Below, piece after piece: positions 1 through 9,346 of a DNA stretch of 64,000 bases. The notes under the pieces were generated by a model. That model saw only the letters and a program-made list of their open reading frames with translations, ran no database searches and was not told the origin of the DNA. The DNA comes from JAMXLO01 sp963812075 (GTDB lineage: Bacteria; Pseudomonadota; Alphaproteobacteria; Acetobacterales; Acetobacteraceae): positions 372,001 through 436,000 of the forward strand of contig CAWETN010000007.1 in NCBI GenBank assembly GCA_963812075.1, read 5' to 3'. A program made the translations under genes and the position numbers. Each line of letters begins with the position of its first letter. The stretch's first letter is position 1.

Positions 1-912
1 ATCCTGTCGCGCATCGTGCGGCTGCGGCTGGTCTGCGACGGCGGGGGCGCGCCGCGTTTCGTCGTCCTGAAGACGGGCCTGCCCGGTCGCAGCGGCGGTG
101 GGCTCAAGGAGGTCGAGTTCTACGCCCGGGTCGCCGCGGCGATGCCGCCGGGCCTGGTGCCCCGCTGCTTCGCCGCGCATCACGACGCGGCGCGCGGCGA
201 CTGGCACCTGCTGCTGGAAGATCTTACCGAGACCCACGTCATAGGCACCAACTGGCCACTTCCGCCTTCGGCCGAGCAGTGCTGCAGGATTGTCGATGCC
301 TGGGCGCGGTTTCATGCGGCGTGGTGGGACGATCCGCGCCTGGGGTGCTCGATTGGCACGCAGCTCGATGCGGCTGGCTTCGCGCCGATCCTGCACGACT
401 TCGCGGCTCGCTTCGCGCGCGTTGCCGACCGCTTCGGCGATGCGCTGCCTGGCGAGCACCGCACGCTGTATGAGCGCTTCATCGCTGCGTGGCCGCAGCG
501 CCGCCGATGGGACCACAACGTCACCCTGGTGCACGGTGACGCGCATTGCTGGAACGTCTTCCTGCCGCGCGACGGCGGTGACGACCTGCGGCTGTTCGAC
601 TGGGATGCCTGGCGCATCGGTATCGCCGCCACCGACCTGGCCTACATGATGGCGGTGCACTGGTACCCCGATCGGCGGCGGAATCTGGAGCACGCCCTGC
701 TGGACCGCTACCACGCGACGCTGCTGCGGCACGGCGTGCGAGGCTATGACCGGCAGGCACTCGCCGAGGACTACCGCCTGGCCGTGCTGATGCAGCTGGC
801 GACGCCGATCTGGCAGGCGAGCTATGACATCCCGCCGGTGATCTGGTGGAACAACCTCGAACGCGTCATGCTCGCGGTGGACGATCTGGGCTGCCGTGAC
901 CTGCTGTCATGA
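1..912 (+). CDS. Aminoglycoside phosphotransferase/choline kinase-like protein (5' end outside window)
   Basis: The reading frame is open from base 1, so the start codon lies upstream of the window; the GTG at 16 is only an internal candidate. The visible 298-plus residues carry the APH/choline-kinase catalytic pattern: a Brenner-type HGDAHCWN loop near residue 175 (catalytic Asp and metal-binding Asn), followed by LFDWDAW (the Mg-binding DFG-like Asp). Family members phosphorylate small hydroxylated molecules with ATP in the cytoplasm; the substrate cannot be read from sequence. It is followed 35 bases later by an isochorismatase-like gene on the same strand, so the two may be co-transcribed. 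An ecdysteroid-kinase-like subgroup is also possible. Confidence 0.8.
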   Translation: MLSRIVRLRLVCDGGGAPRFVVLKTGLPGRSGGGLKEVEFYARVAAAMPPGLVPRCFAAHHDAARGDWHLLLEDLTETHVIGTNWPLPPSAEQCCRIVDAWARFHAAWWDDPRLGCSIGTQLDAAGFAPILHDFAARFARVADRFGDALPGEHRTLYERFIAAWPQRRRWDHNVTLVHGDAHCWNVFLPRDGGDDLRLFDWDAWRIGIAATDLAYMMAVHWYPDRRRNLEHALLDRYHATLLRHGVRGYDRQALAEDYRLAVLMQLATPIWQASYDIPPVIWWNNLERVMLAVDDLGCRDLLS

Positions 913-946
913 CGTGCAGCGCGGCGACGGGCGAGGGAGAATTGGG

Positions 947-1633
947 ATGAACGGCGTCGAGGTGCCGGATGCAGTGGTGCAACGCGTGGTCGCGCGCTGC
1001 GGCAGCGCTCATCCGCACGCCGATCTGCAACCCGAGCGCACCGCCTTGATCGTGGTCGATCTGCAGAATGCATTCATGGACGATGCCGTCGGTCATGCGG
1101 TGTGCCCGATGGCCCGCGATATCGTGCCCAATGTGAACCGGCTCGCCTGCGCGGTACGGGATGGCGGGGGCGGTGTCTTCTGGATCAAGAACACCTTCGA
1201 CGAGCGCGGCGTGCATGAGTGGAGCAACGCGCATGCGATGCTCACGCCGGCGGCGCAGCAGCGCCGGATCGCCGCGATGACGGAAGGCAGCAAGGGCCAC
1301 GAACTCTGGGCCGGGCTCGATGTGCGGGCCGAGGACGAGATTGTCCGCAAGTATCGTTTCAGCGCGTTCATGCCGGGTACCTGCGACCTGCCGTACCGGC
1401 TGCGCTCGCGCGGCTTCGACACCGTGTTGGTCACCGGGACGGTGACCAACGTGTGCTGCGAGTCATCGGCGCGCGATGCAATGATGATCAACTTCAAGAC
1501 CATCATGGTCAGCGACGCCAACGCGGCGATGACGGTGGAGGAACACAACGCGTCGCTGGTGGCATTCTATGCGATCTTCGGCGACGTGATGGACACGGAC
1601 TTCGTCATCCGGCGGCTGACGCGGAACGACTAA
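947..1633 (+). CDS. Isochorismatase-like cysteine hydrolase
   Basis: A 228-residue cytoplasmic hydrolase of the isochorismatase/nicotinamidase superfamily. The catalytic triad is visible: Asp in VVDLQNAF, Lys in VRKYRF, and the nucleophilic Cys in VTNVCCESSARDAMM, preceded by the usual cis-peptide region VTGTV. I place the start at the ATG at 947, which has a purine-rich GAGGGAGA ribosome site 7 bases upstream; a longer in-frame start at 896 would overlap the preceding gene and adds residues unlike the family. Family reactions include hydrolysis of amides, carbamates or vinyl ethers; the specific substrate is unknown. Its stop overlaps the stop of the convergent cupin gene by four bases. Confidence 0.85.
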   Translation: MNGVEVPDAVVQRVVARCGSAHPHADLQPERTALIVVDLQNAFMDDAVGHAVCPMARDIVPNVNRLACAVRDGGGGVFWIKNTFDERGVHEWSNAHAMLTPAAQQRRIAAMTEGSKGHELWAGLDVRAEDEIVRKYRFSAFMPGTCDLPYRLRSRGFDTVLVTGTVTNVCCESSARDAMMINFKTIMVSDANAAMTVEEHNASLVAFYAIFGDVMDTDFVIRRLTRND

Positions 1634-2004
1634 TCCTCGATCCGGTGCACGATCCGCGTCGGTGATCCATGGATGCCCAGCAGCCGCAGCCGGCCCTCGC
1701 CCGCGTTGCGGAACACATGCGGCACGCAGGCGGGCAACGCGATCATGTCGCCGACCGCGAGCCGTGCGGGTCGGTCCTGCTCGCCTTCCAGCCAAGCCTC
1801 CATGGTGCCCTCCAGGATGAACAGACACTCCACATACGGATGCCAGTGCAGCGGCGTCTGGTAGCCCGGTTGGCAAGTCTGCACGCCGGTGAAGATCGGC
1901 AGCCCGTCGTCGCCGGTCAGCCGGTTGTAGTGCGCGAGCGGACCGAACGACACCGTCTCGGACTCCGACAGGCGGGCGATCTTCGCTTCGGCGTGTGGTC
2001 GCAT
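1630..2004 (-). CDS. Small cupin-domain protein
   Basis: A 124-residue single-domain cupin. Cupin motif 1 is seen as HWHPYVECLFILEG (His, His, Glu metal ligands) and motif 2 as GDMIALPACVPHVFRN (fourth His), with the usual spacing, so a mononuclear metal site is expected. Such proteins act as small dioxygenases, isomerases or ligand sensors; nothing here decides the reaction. It is transcribed towards the isochorismatase-like gene and diverges from the NAD-dependent epimerase at 2079, leaving a 74-base shared upstream region. Confidence 0.8.
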   Translation of the reverse strand: MRPHAEAKIARLSESETVSFGPLAHYNRLTGDDGLPIFTGVQTCQPGYQTPLHWHPYVECLFILEGTMEAWLEGEQDRPARLAVGDMIALPACVPHVFRNAGEGRLRLLGIHGSPTRIVHRIED

Positions 2005-2078
2005 GGCGGCGTCCCCTGCTGCTGGCGTCGCGCTGACGGCGTTGCTACGCTCGCGGCAGAATACAGGAGGAAACGGAC

Positions 2079-3017
2079 ATGTCGATCTTCGTCATCGGCG
2101 GCACCGGCTTCATCGGCACCCGCGTCATCCGCCTGCTGGCGGCGCGCGGCGAGGCGATCGTCTGCATGGACATCAACCCGGGTGCGGCGTCGTTCGAGGA
2201 TCTCGGCAAGCAGGTGCGCGTACTGCGCGGCGACGTGACGTCGTTCGACGACGTGATGGCCGCCACCGTCAGCGCGAAGCCGGACCGGATCATCAACCTG
2301 TCGTATTTCCTGGGCAGCGAGCACGCGCCGCACGTCGCGATGAAGCTGAACATCCTGGGCATGGACAACTGCTTCGAGGCAGCGCGGCTGGCCGGCGTGA
2401 ACCGGGTGGTATTCGCCAGTTCACTCGCGGTGAACGGCATGCAGAAGCACTATGGCGACCGGATGATCACCGAGGACGATTACCGCCACGGCGAAGTGCA
2501 GTACGCGATGCACAAGATCTTCAACGAATGGCAGGCGCAGGACTACAACGAGAAATACGGCATGACGATCACCGCGGTTCGGCCGGCGAACGTGACCGGG
2601 CCGGACAAGGTGCGCGGCTCGGTCGATCATGTGAACATCATCACCCAGCCAGCGCAGGACAAGGCGATCACGTTCCCCCACAAGGATGCGATGCGCTGCC
2701 CGATCCACGTCGATGACATCGCCGAGGTGTTCACCCGCGTGCTGCTCGCCGACAAGCCGAAGCACGCGGTCTACAATTCGGGTGGCATCGCGATCAGCCT
2801 GGGCGAAATCGCCGACATCGTGCGCGAGTTCCTGCCGGATGCGCGCATCAGCTTCACGCACGAGACGGGCGGCAAGGCGACGTCGGGCAACTACCTGATC
2901 GACAACACCCGCCTCGTGCAGGAGTTCGGCGTGCAGTACCTGCCGTATCGCCAGCGCGTGCTGCAGATCATCAACGACATCCGCCACCAGGTCGGTCTGC
3001 CCGCTGTCTCCGGCTGA
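2079..3017 (+). CDS. NAD(P)-dependent epimerase/dehydratase family protein
   Basis: A 312-residue extended short-chain dehydrogenase. The N-terminal Rossmann glycine motif GGTGFIG is at residues 7-13, an acidic residue (MDINP) after strand 2 favours NAD, and the catalytic Ser/Tyr/Lys are seen in FASSLAV and YAMHK. The protein has the length of UDP-sugar epimerases and cinnamoyl/flavanone-type reductases, but the substrate is undetermined. An AGGAGG-like ribosome site lies just before the ATG. It is followed by a cupredoxin gene one base after its stop, suggesting translation in one unit. Confidence 0.85.
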   Translation: MSIFVIGGTGFIGTRVIRLLAARGEAIVCMDINPGAASFEDLGKQVRVLRGDVTSFDDVMAATVSAKPDRIINLSYFLGSEHAPHVAMKLNILGMDNCFEAARLAGVNRVVFASSLAVNGMQKHYGDRMITEDDYRHGEVQYAMHKIFNEWQAQDYNEKYGMTITAVRPANVTGPDKVRGSVDHVNIITQPAQDKAITFPHKDAMRCPIHVDDIAEVFTRVLLADKPKHAVYNSGGIAISLGEIADIVREFLPDARISFTHETGGKATSGNYLIDNTRLVQEFGVQYLPYRQRVLQIINDIRHQVGLPAVSG

Positions 3018-3018
3018 G

Positions 3019-3411
3019 ATGCGCCGGCTGGTTCCCCTGGTCGTCGCATTGCTGGTCGCGATTGCGGTGCGCGCCGAACCCGGCGTGGACTGGTCGCAGG
3101 CGGAGACGGTGACCGTCGTCATGGTGGACGACCGGTTCGTGCCGGATCGGCTGCACCTGCAGCACGGCATGCCGTATCTGCTCCGCCTGGAGAACACCGG
3201 CAACGACCTGCACGAGTTCAGCGCGCCGGAGTTCTTCGCCGACGTGGTGGCGCGCGATCCGGGCACGCTGGCGAACGGCGGCACCGAGGTGGTGCTGCAG
3301 CCCGGGACGGGGGTCGACCTGTACATCATGCCGATCAAGGCAGGAGTCTATCGGCTGACCTGTGCCGATCACGACTGGGACGGGATGGTGGGCGAGATCG
3401 AGGTGGAATAG
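3019..3411 (+). CDS. Exported cupredoxin-like copper protein
   Basis: A 130-residue protein with an N-terminal signal peptide (MRR, then a hydrophobic stretch ending near AVRA at residue 19) and a single plastocyanin-like domain. A full type 1 copper set is visible: His in DLHEFSA, then Cys, His and Met in LTCADHDWDGM. It should therefore be a periplasmic blue-copper electron carrier or copper-binding protein. The ATG follows the stop of the epimerase gene by one base (TGAGATG). Its redox partner is not evident; an exported haem peroxidase and a multihaem cytochrome are encoded elsewhere in the window. Confidence 0.8.
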   Translation: MRRLVPLVVALLVAIAVRAEPGVDWSQAETVTVVMVDDRFVPDRLHLQHGMPYLLRLENTGNDLHEFSAPEFFADVVARDPGTLANGGTEVVLQPGTGVDLYIMPIKAGVYRLTCADHDWDGMVGEIEVE

Positions 3412-3479
3412 CGCGTCGTCTCGGTTGACGGCAGGGTGCGGCACTCGCCAAACTCGCGGCATCGGAAGGGGAGGCTGGC

Positions 3480-4460
3480 ATGCGGGTCTGCGTGTATGGC
3501 GCCGGCGCGATCGGCGGCCACCTCGCGGTGCGCCTGGCGCGCGGCGGGGCGGAGGTATCGGTGCTGGCGCGCGGCCCGCATCTGGCCGCGATCCAGCGCA
3601 ACGGGCTGACGGTGCACACCCACGACGGCCAGTTGCACGCGCGCGTGCAGGCGAGCGATGACCCGAAGGCGCTCGGGCCGCAGGATGCGGTGCTGGTGAC
3701 GGTGAAGGCGCCCGCACTGCCGGCGGTTGCCGCGGGGATCGCCCCGCTGCTGAAACCCGATACGCCGGTCGCGTTCGTGATGAACGGCATCCCGTGGTTC
3801 TATTTCCACGGCATCGGCGGGGCACTGGAAGGGCGTCGCCTGCCGAAGATCGATCCCGACGATGCGATGTGGCGCTCGGTCGGGCCGGAGCGCGCCATCG
3901 CCGGCGTGGTCTATGCCGCGAGCGCGGTTATCGCGCCCGGCGTGATCGAGCTGGAGAACCCGAATTCGCGCGTGGTGCTGGGCGAACCTGACGGGCGGGA
4001 TTCGCAGCGTGTGCAGGCGCTCGCTGCGCACATCAACGGCGGCGGCATGAAGGCTGTCGTCAGCACGGCGATCCGCGACGAGATCTGGAACAAGCTGCTG
4101 GGGAATCTTGGCAACGCGCCGATGGCAGTGCTGACCCAGGTGAGTATCCGTGACCTGTTCCAGGAGCCGGAATGCGTCGCGGCCGCCCGGCGCGTCATGC
4201 AGGAGGCGGGGGCGGTCGCAAACGCACTGGGTGCGCAGCCCGATACGGACCACGAGAAGCGCGTCACGCATGGCCGTAGCCTGGACCACAAGCCGAGTTC
4301 GCTGCAGGACCTCGAGCTTGGCCGCCCGATGGAGGTCGACGGCATCTTCGACGCGCCGCTGGAGCTTGCGCGGATGGTGGGCATACCGACGCCGACGCTC
4401 GATCTGTTGGTGGCGATGGTGAAGGTGCGGGCGCGCGCCGCTGGCCTGTACGCGCGCTGA
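3480..4460 (+). CDS. Ketopantoate reductase (ApbA/PanE) family protein
   Basis: A 326-residue NADPH-dependent reductase of the 2-dehydropantoate 2-reductase family. The Rossmann motif YGAGAIGG is at residues 5-12, and the C-terminal helical domain begins around KLLGNLGNAPM with the conserved Lys and Asn residues. The classic member reduces ketopantoate to pantoate in coenzyme A synthesis. Many bacteria carry several paralogues in catabolic clusters, as here next to an aldo/keto reductase, so true PanE function is not assured. A GGAAGGGGAGG ribosome site precedes the ATG. Confidence 0.8.
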   Translation: MRVCVYGAGAIGGHLAVRLARGGAEVSVLARGPHLAAIQRNGLTVHTHDGQLHARVQASDDPKALGPQDAVLVTVKAPALPAVAAGIAPLLKPDTPVAFVMNGIPWFYFHGIGGALEGRRLPKIDPDDAMWRSVGPERAIAGVVYAASAVIAPGVIELENPNSRVVLGEPDGRDSQRVQALAAHINGGGMKAVVSTAIRDEIWNKLLGNLGNAPMAVLTQVSIRDLFQEPECVAAARRVMQEAGAVANALGAQPDTDHEKRVTHGRSLDHKPSSLQDLELGRPMEVDGIFDAPLELARMVGIPTPTLDLLVAMVKVRARAAGLYAR

Positions 4461-4478
4461 CGACGAAAGGATGTGACG

Positions 4479-5474
4479 ATGGAAATGCGGACGTTCGGAC
4501 GTACCGGGCTACAGGTGTCGATCCTGGGCTTTGGCTGTGGCGCGGTTGGCGGCCTGATGGTGCGTGGCGCGCCGGAGGATCAGGAGCGCGCGGTGGCGCG
4601 CGCGCTCGAGGCGGGCGTGAACTACTTCGATACCGCCGCGATGTATGGCAACGGCGAGTCGGAGAAGAACCTCGGGCGGGTGCTGGCGAAGCTGAAGCCG
4701 GATGTCGTGGTCGGCACCAAGGTGCGCATCCCGTCCGCCGATTTTGGCCGCATTGCCGATGCGGTCGCGGCGTCGCTGGAGGCCAGCCTGCAGCGGATGG
4801 GCCGCGAACAGGTGGACATCTTCCACCTGCACAACGCGATCACCGGCAATGGCGGCGGAGAGTCGCTGTCGGCGCAGATGGTGCTGGACGAGGTGGTGCC
4901 GGCGTTCGAGAAGCTACGCGAGCAGGGCAAGCTGCGCTTCCCGGGCATCACCGCGGTCGGCGATACACCGGCGCTGCACAAGGTGATCGACTCGCGCGCC
5001 TTCGTCTCGGCGCAGGTCAGCTACAACATGCTGAACCCGAGTGCGGCGGAGACGCTGCCGGCCGGCTATCCGGCGCAGGACTACAGTCGGATATTCGACC
5101 ATACGCAGGCCGCCGGGGTCGGCGTCGTCGGCATCCGCGTGCTGGCCGGCGGGGCACTCAGCGGCGTTGCCGAACGCCATCCGATCGCCAGCCCGGCGCC
5201 TGATCCGATCGGCTCCGCCAATTCGTACGACACCGATCTGGTGCGGGCGCGACGGCTGATGCCGCTGGTCCAGCAGGGGCATGCGGGCAGTCTGGCCGAG
5301 GCCGCGGTGCGCTTCGCGATCACCCATAGGGCGATGGGCACGATCCTGGTCGGCATGGCAACGAACGCCGAATTCGAGCAGGCACTGGCGGCGGTGAACA
5401 AGGGGCCACTGTCGCAGGCAGCGCTCGACGAACTGGCGTCGTTGCAGCGCGGCTTCGTCGGCGAGGCTCGCTAG
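4479..5474 (+). CDS. Aldo/keto reductase
   Basis: A 331-residue NADPH-dependent aldo/keto reductase with a TIM-barrel fold. The catalytic tetrad is visible: Asp and Tyr in YFDTAAMYG, Lys in VVGTKV, and His in IFHLHNA. The ATG at 4479 is preferred because CGAAAGGA lies 8 bases upstream; the GTG at 4473 gives two extra residues only. It reduces aldehydes or ketones of unknown identity in the cytoplasm. It lies between the ketopantoate-reductase-like gene and a peptide-type ABC transporter, all on the plus strand. Confidence 0.85.
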   Translation: MEMRTFGRTGLQVSILGFGCGAVGGLMVRGAPEDQERAVARALEAGVNYFDTAAMYGNGESEKNLGRVLAKLKPDVVVGTKVRIPSADFGRIADAVAASLEASLQRMGREQVDIFHLHNAITGNGGGESLSAQMVLDEVVPAFEKLREQGKLRFPGITAVGDTPALHKVIDSRAFVSAQVSYNMLNPSAAETLPAGYPAQDYSRIFDHTQAAGVGVVGIRVLAGGALSGVAERHPIASPAPDPIGSANSYDTDLVRARRLMPLVQQGHAGSLAEAAVRFAITHRAMGTILVGMATNAEFEQALAAVNKGPLSQAALDELASLQRGFVGEAR

Positions 5475-5505
5475 TCCGGGCGACGCGCCGGTGCGACTCG
5501 TCGCC

Positions 5506-6492
5506 ATGATCGTGCGACGCCTGGCCTGGATGCCGCCAACGCTGTTGGGGCTGCTGCTGATCGTGTTCGCCATTTCGCACGTCGTGCCGTCGGATCCGGC
5601 GCGCGTCATGGCCGGCGAGAACGCGCCGCCGGAACAGGTGGCGGCGCTGCGGCATCAATACGGCCTGGACCTGCCGCTGCCGTGGCAATTCACCCATTAC
5701 CTGCGCGACGTGGCGACCGGCAACATGGGCACCAGCCTGTTCACCCAGCGCCCCGTTGCCGAGGATCTGTGGACACGGCTGCCGGCGACGCTGGAGCTTG
5801 CCCTCTGCGCCATTACGCTGGCCGTCGCCGTCGGCGTGCCGCTCGGCGTGGTCGCCGCGTTGTCGCGCAACTCGCTGCTCGACCACGCGGTGCGTATCGT
5901 CACCGTAGGCGGCCTGGCGATGGCGGCGTTCTGGCTGGCGATCCTGCTGCAGCTGCTGTTCTCGATGTGGCTCGGGCTGACGCCGGTGCAGGGACGGATC
6001 GACGGCTGGGGTCCCGATCCGATCACCGGCTTCTACACGCTCGATGCGCTGTTGCGCGGCGACTGGGAGACGCTCGGCCAGTCGCTGCGCCATCTCGCCC
6101 TGCCGGTGGCAACGCTCGCGCTGCCGGCGACGGCGACGATCGTCCGCTTCACCCGTGCCGGCGTGCTGAACGTGATGTCCTCGAACTTCGTATTCTACCA
6201 GGCGGCAATGGGCATTCCTCGCCGGCGCGTGGTGTGGAAATACATCCTGCGCAGCGCACTGATCGGCACGCTGACGCAGATCGGCTTGATCTTCGGCACG
6301 CTGATCGCCAATGCCGTCGTGGTCGAGGCGGTGTTCGACTGGCCCGGCCTCGGGAGCTTCGCGGTGCAGTCGATCCTGCAGTCGGACTACAACGCGATCA
6401 TGGCGTTCACCCTGTTCGTCGGCACGGTGTTCATCCTGGTCAACCTGACGGTGGATGTGGCCCAGGCCGTGCTGGACCCACGCGGCCGATGA
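5506..6492 (+). CDS. ABC transporter permease, DppB/OppB type
   Basis: About 328 residues of a binding-protein-dependent permease with six predicted membrane segments. The N-terminal signature (RRLAWMPPTLLG, then HVVPSDPAR) and the C-terminal cytoplasmic EAA-like loop are those of the peptide/nickel (DppB) family. The ATG at 5506 gives the normal family N-terminus; a GTG at 5491 is an alternative. It heads a four-gene transporter set (permease, permease, ATPase, ATPase). The loop reads AMGIPRRRVVWKYILRSA, the usual ATPase-docking segment. Confidence 0.87.
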   Translation: MIVRRLAWMPPTLLGLLLIVFAISHVVPSDPARVMAGENAPPEQVAALRHQYGLDLPLPWQFTHYLRDVATGNMGTSLFTQRPVAEDLWTRLPATLELALCAITLAVAVGVPLGVVAALSRNSLLDHAVRIVTVGGLAMAAFWLAILLQLLFSMWLGLTPVQGRIDGWGPDPITGFYTLDALLRGDWETLGQSLRHLALPVATLALPATATIVRFTRAGVLNVMSSNFVFYQAAMGIPRRRVVWKYILRSALIGTLTQIGLIFGTLIANAVVVEAVFDWPGLGSFAVQSILQSDYNAIMAFTLFVGTVFILVNLTVDVAQAVLDPRGR

Positions 6493-6550
6493 TCGCCGGA
6501 TCAGGTCCGGCCATGGCGTGCGTCGAGCGGACATTCGCCCGCGGTCGCGC

Positions 6551-7393
6551 ATGAGCACGCTGCGCCGGCTGATCCGCGACCGCTCCGCGCTGCTCGGCCT
6601 GATCATCATTGCCGCGCTCGTCCTCGCGGCGGTGTTCGCCTATCCGCTCGCGACCTTCCCGCAGGACGTTACCAGCTATGACCCGCCGCATCGCCTGCTG
6701 CCACCCGGCGGCACCTACTGGCTCGGCACCGACCGTATGGGCGGCGATATCTACAGCCGGCTGCTGTTCGGCGCGCGGCTGACCATCCTGATCGCCGTGG
6801 TGGCCACCACGGTCTCGGTGTTGATCGGGGTGCCGGTGGGACTGGTGGCCGGCTACTACACCAACCGTGTCAGCGACCTGCTGATGCGGGTCTCGGACAT
6901 CTTCCTCGCCGTGCCGCAGATCGTATTGGCAATCGCCATCGCGCAGACGCTGGGGCCGGCGATCCAGAACGTGATCCTGGCACTGTCGGTCACCTACTGG
7001 CCGTTCTGGGCGCGGCTGGTCTACGCCGAGACGCGCAGCGTGAAGAACGAGATCTTCATCGAGGCGGCGATCGCACTCGGTGCCTCGCCGCTGCGCGTGA
7101 TGGTGCTGCATGTGCTGCCGTCGATCGCCTCGTCGGTGATCGTGCGCACCACGATCGGCATGGGCGGCACAATCCTGGTCGCCGCGGCACTCGGCTTCCT
7201 GGGACTAGGCCCGCCGCCGCCCACGCCGGAATGGGGTCGCATGATCGCTGAAAGCCGCGCCTTTCTGCCGCAGGCGTGGTGGTACGCCGCGGCGCCGGGT
7301 ATCGCGATCCTGCTGGTGGTGATGGGCTTCAACCTGCTGGGTGACGGCCTGCGCGACGTACTCGATCCACGCCTGCGGCGCGATGTCGGCTGA
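6551..7393 (+). CDS. ABC transporter permease, DppC/OppC type
   Basis: A 280-residue second permease of the peptide-type transporter, with the family N-terminus (LIRDRSALLGLIIIAAL), the periplasmic HRLLPPGGTYWLGTDRMGGD segment typical of DppC, and an EAALALGAS-like docking loop (EAAIALGASPLRV). The start at 6551 is chosen because it begins the conserved N-terminus; the open frame runs back to 6455 but overlaps the preceding gene. It pairs with the upstream DppB-type permease. The 3' end overlaps the ATPase gene by 11 bases. Confidence 0.87.
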   Translation: MSTLRRLIRDRSALLGLIIIAALVLAAVFAYPLATFPQDVTSYDPPHRLLPPGGTYWLGTDRMGGDIYSRLLFGARLTILIAVVATTVSVLIGVPVGLVAGYYTNRVSDLLMRVSDIFLAVPQIVLAIAIAQTLGPAIQNVILALSVTYWPFWARLVYAETRSVKNEIFIEAAIALGASPLRVMVLHVLPSIASSVIVRTTIGMGGTILVAAALGFLGLGPPPPTPEWGRMIAESRAFLPQAWWYAAAPGIAILLVVMGFNLLGDGLRDVLDPRLRRDVG

Positions 7394-8381
7394 ACTTCTG
7401 TCGGTGCGCGAGCTGTCGGTGTCGTTCGTCACCGAGGGCGGCGTGGCACGCGTGCTGGATGCGGTCAGTCTGTCGCTGGCGCCTGGCGAGATCATGGGGC
7501 TGGTCGGTGAGTCGGGCTGCGGCAAGACCACTCTCTCACGCGCGATACTGGGTGCGCTGCCGCCCAACGCAACCGTGCAGGGCCGCGGCCTGATGTTCGA
7601 CGGACAGGACCTGCTGACGCTTGCTCCCGCAACGCTCGCGGATCGCGTGCGGGGCCGCACGATCACCTTCGTGCCGCAGGATCCGTACAGTTCCTTCAGT
7701 CCGCTGTTCACCATCGGCGATCAGGTCATGGAGCTGATGCGCTGGAAATCGCCGGAACGTTCGCGCGGACGCGCGCGGCGTCGTGCCGATCGCGCGCGCG
7801 TGCTTGCCATGCTGCGCTCGGTGCAACTGCCCGACGCCGAGCGGCTGCTGCGCCGTTACCCGCACGAGCTGTCGGGCGGCCAGCGCCAGCGCGTGATGAT
7901 CGCCATGGCGCTGCTGCCGGAACCGCGACTGGTGATCGCCGACGAACCGACCACGGCCCTCGACGTGACCATCCAGGCGCAGATCCTGCAGCTGCTGCGA
8001 CGGCTGGCGACCGAACGCGGCGTATCGGTGCTGTTCGCCACGCACGACCTGGGCACGGCGTGGGAGATCTGCGACCGGGTCACCGTGATGTACGCCGGAC
8101 AGGAGCTCGAGTCGGCGCCGATTGCCGGCTTCTTCCGCATGCCGATGGCGCCCTATACGCGGCTGCTGCTGGACAGCCTGCCGTCGGGTCTCTCGCCGCT
8201 GCGCGGCATTGCCGGCGACGTGCCGAACCTGGTCGCACCTCCCGCAGGCTGTCGCTTCCATCCGCGCTGCCCGCGCGCCAGCGACGCATGCCGCACGCAG
8301 CACGCAGCGCCGAGTGAACCGGAACCGGGACACCAGGTGCGCTGCCATCATCCGCATCTTCAGCCGGTCGTTGCCGCATGA
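7383..8381 (+). CDS. ABC transporter ATP-binding protein, DppD/OppD type
   Basis: A 332-residue ATPase with Walker A GESGCGKTT, signature LSGGQRQRVMIAMAL, Walker B LVIADEPTTALD and the switch His in FATHDL. The C-terminal extension contains the Cys-rich oligopeptide-transporter motif (CRFHPRCPRASDAC), found in DppD/F where an iron-sulfur cluster has been described for relatives. The true start is the ATG at 7383, inside the end of the permease gene. It couples ATP hydrolysis to solute import at the inner membrane. Confidence 0.88.
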   Translation: MSAELLSVRELSVSFVTEGGVARVLDAVSLSLAPGEIMGLVGESGCGKTTLSRAILGALPPNATVQGRGLMFDGQDLLTLAPATLADRVRGRTITFVPQDPYSSFSPLFTIGDQVMELMRWKSPERSRGRARRRADRARVLAMLRSVQLPDAERLLRRYPHELSGGQRQRVMIAMALLPEPRLVIADEPTTALDVTIQAQILQLLRRLATERGVSVLFATHDLGTAWEICDRVTVMYAGQELESAPIAGFFRMPMAPYTRLLLDSLPSGLSPLRGIAGDVPNLVAPPAGCRFHPRCPRASDACRTQHAAPSEPEPGHQVRCHHPHLQPVVAA

Positions 8382-9340
8382 ACGCGCCGGTGCTGGTTTT
8401 GCGCGATGTGCACATGCATTTCCCCGTCCGCGATGCCTGGGGCCGGCGTACCGCGTGGCTGCGAGCGGTAGACGGCGTGACGCTCTCGGTTGCGCGTGGC
8501 GAGATCCTGGGCATCGTGGGTAAGTCGGGCTGCGGCAAGACCACGCTGGGAAAGACCATCGTGGGTATTCATCGCCCGAGCAGCGGTGACATCCGTTTCG
8601 AGGACAATGCCATTGCCACGCTGTCGCCGAGCGAGGGCAGAGAGCTCCGCCGGGCCTTGCAGTATTGCTATCAGGATCCCGGTGCGTCGCTCGATCCGCA
8701 CTGGAAGATCGGTCGCGCGCTGGACGAGCCGCTGGCGATCCACACGAAACTGCCGGCTGCTGAGCGGCGTGCGCGCGTGCGCGATGTGCTGTCCGCCGTC
8801 GGTCTGCCGGAGACGCATCTCGATCTGTATCCACACGAGATCAGCGGCGGGCAGCAGCGGCGCGTAGGATTGGCGCGGATCCTTATGCTGCGGCCGAGCC
8901 TGGTGATCCTGGATGAGCCGACGTCGGGACTGGACGTATCGGTGCAGGCGACGGTGCTGCGGCTGTTCCTCGAGCTGCGACAGCGTTTCAATCTGACCTA
9001 TCTGTTCATCAGCCACGACCTGGCGGTGGTGCGGCTGGTGTCGCAGCGGATTGCGGTGATGTATCTGGGCCGTGTGGTGGAACTGGGCGAGACGGAGGCG
9101 GTTTTCGCGGCGCCATGCCATCCGTATACACAGTCGTTGCTGGCCGCGGTTCCGGTCGTCGGCGGACGACGGGTGATCGACGGGTTCCGGCTCGAGGGTG
9201 AGCCGCCAAGCCCGGGCGGTTTGCCAAGTGGCTGCCGCTTCCGGACGCGCTGCGCGCTCGCGCAGGCAAGATGCGCGGCAACCGAGCCGGAACTGCGCCG
9301 CCTGCCGGACGGCCGGCAGGCGGCGTGCCATCTGCTGTGA
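8378..9340 (+). CDS. ABC transporter ATP-binding protein, DppF/OppF type
   Basis: A 320-residue second ATPase; its ATG overlaps the previous stop (ATGA). Walker A is GKSGCGKTT, the signature ISGGQQRRVGLARIL, Walker B LVILDEPTSGLD, and the switch region FISHDL. The C-terminus again has the family Cys motif (CRFRTRCALAQARC). It completes a DppBCDF-type set whose substrate-binding protein is not in the operon; a candidate is encoded on the other strand at 11471-13025. Substrate could be peptide, glycoside or opine; this cannot be decided here. Confidence 0.88.
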   Translation: MNAPVLVLRDVHMHFPVRDAWGRRTAWLRAVDGVTLSVARGEILGIVGKSGCGKTTLGKTIVGIHRPSSGDIRFEDNAIATLSPSEGRELRRALQYCYQDPGASLDPHWKIGRALDEPLAIHTKLPAAERRARVRDVLSAVGLPETHLDLYPHEISGGQQRRVGLARILMLRPSLVILDEPTSGLDVSVQATVLRLFLELRQRFNLTYLFISHDLAVVRLVSQRIAVMYLGRVVELGETEAVFAAPCHPYTQSLLAAVPVVGGRRVIDGFRLEGEPPSPGGLPSGCRFRTRCALAQARCAATEPELRRLPDGRQAACHLL

Positions 9341-9346
9341 CTGTCG

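Noticed and set aside
5320..6609. A 429-residue antisense frame over the DppB-type permease
   Set aside because: His/Arg/Gln-rich shadow translation of a membrane protein gene; the permease on the plus strand explains the sequence.
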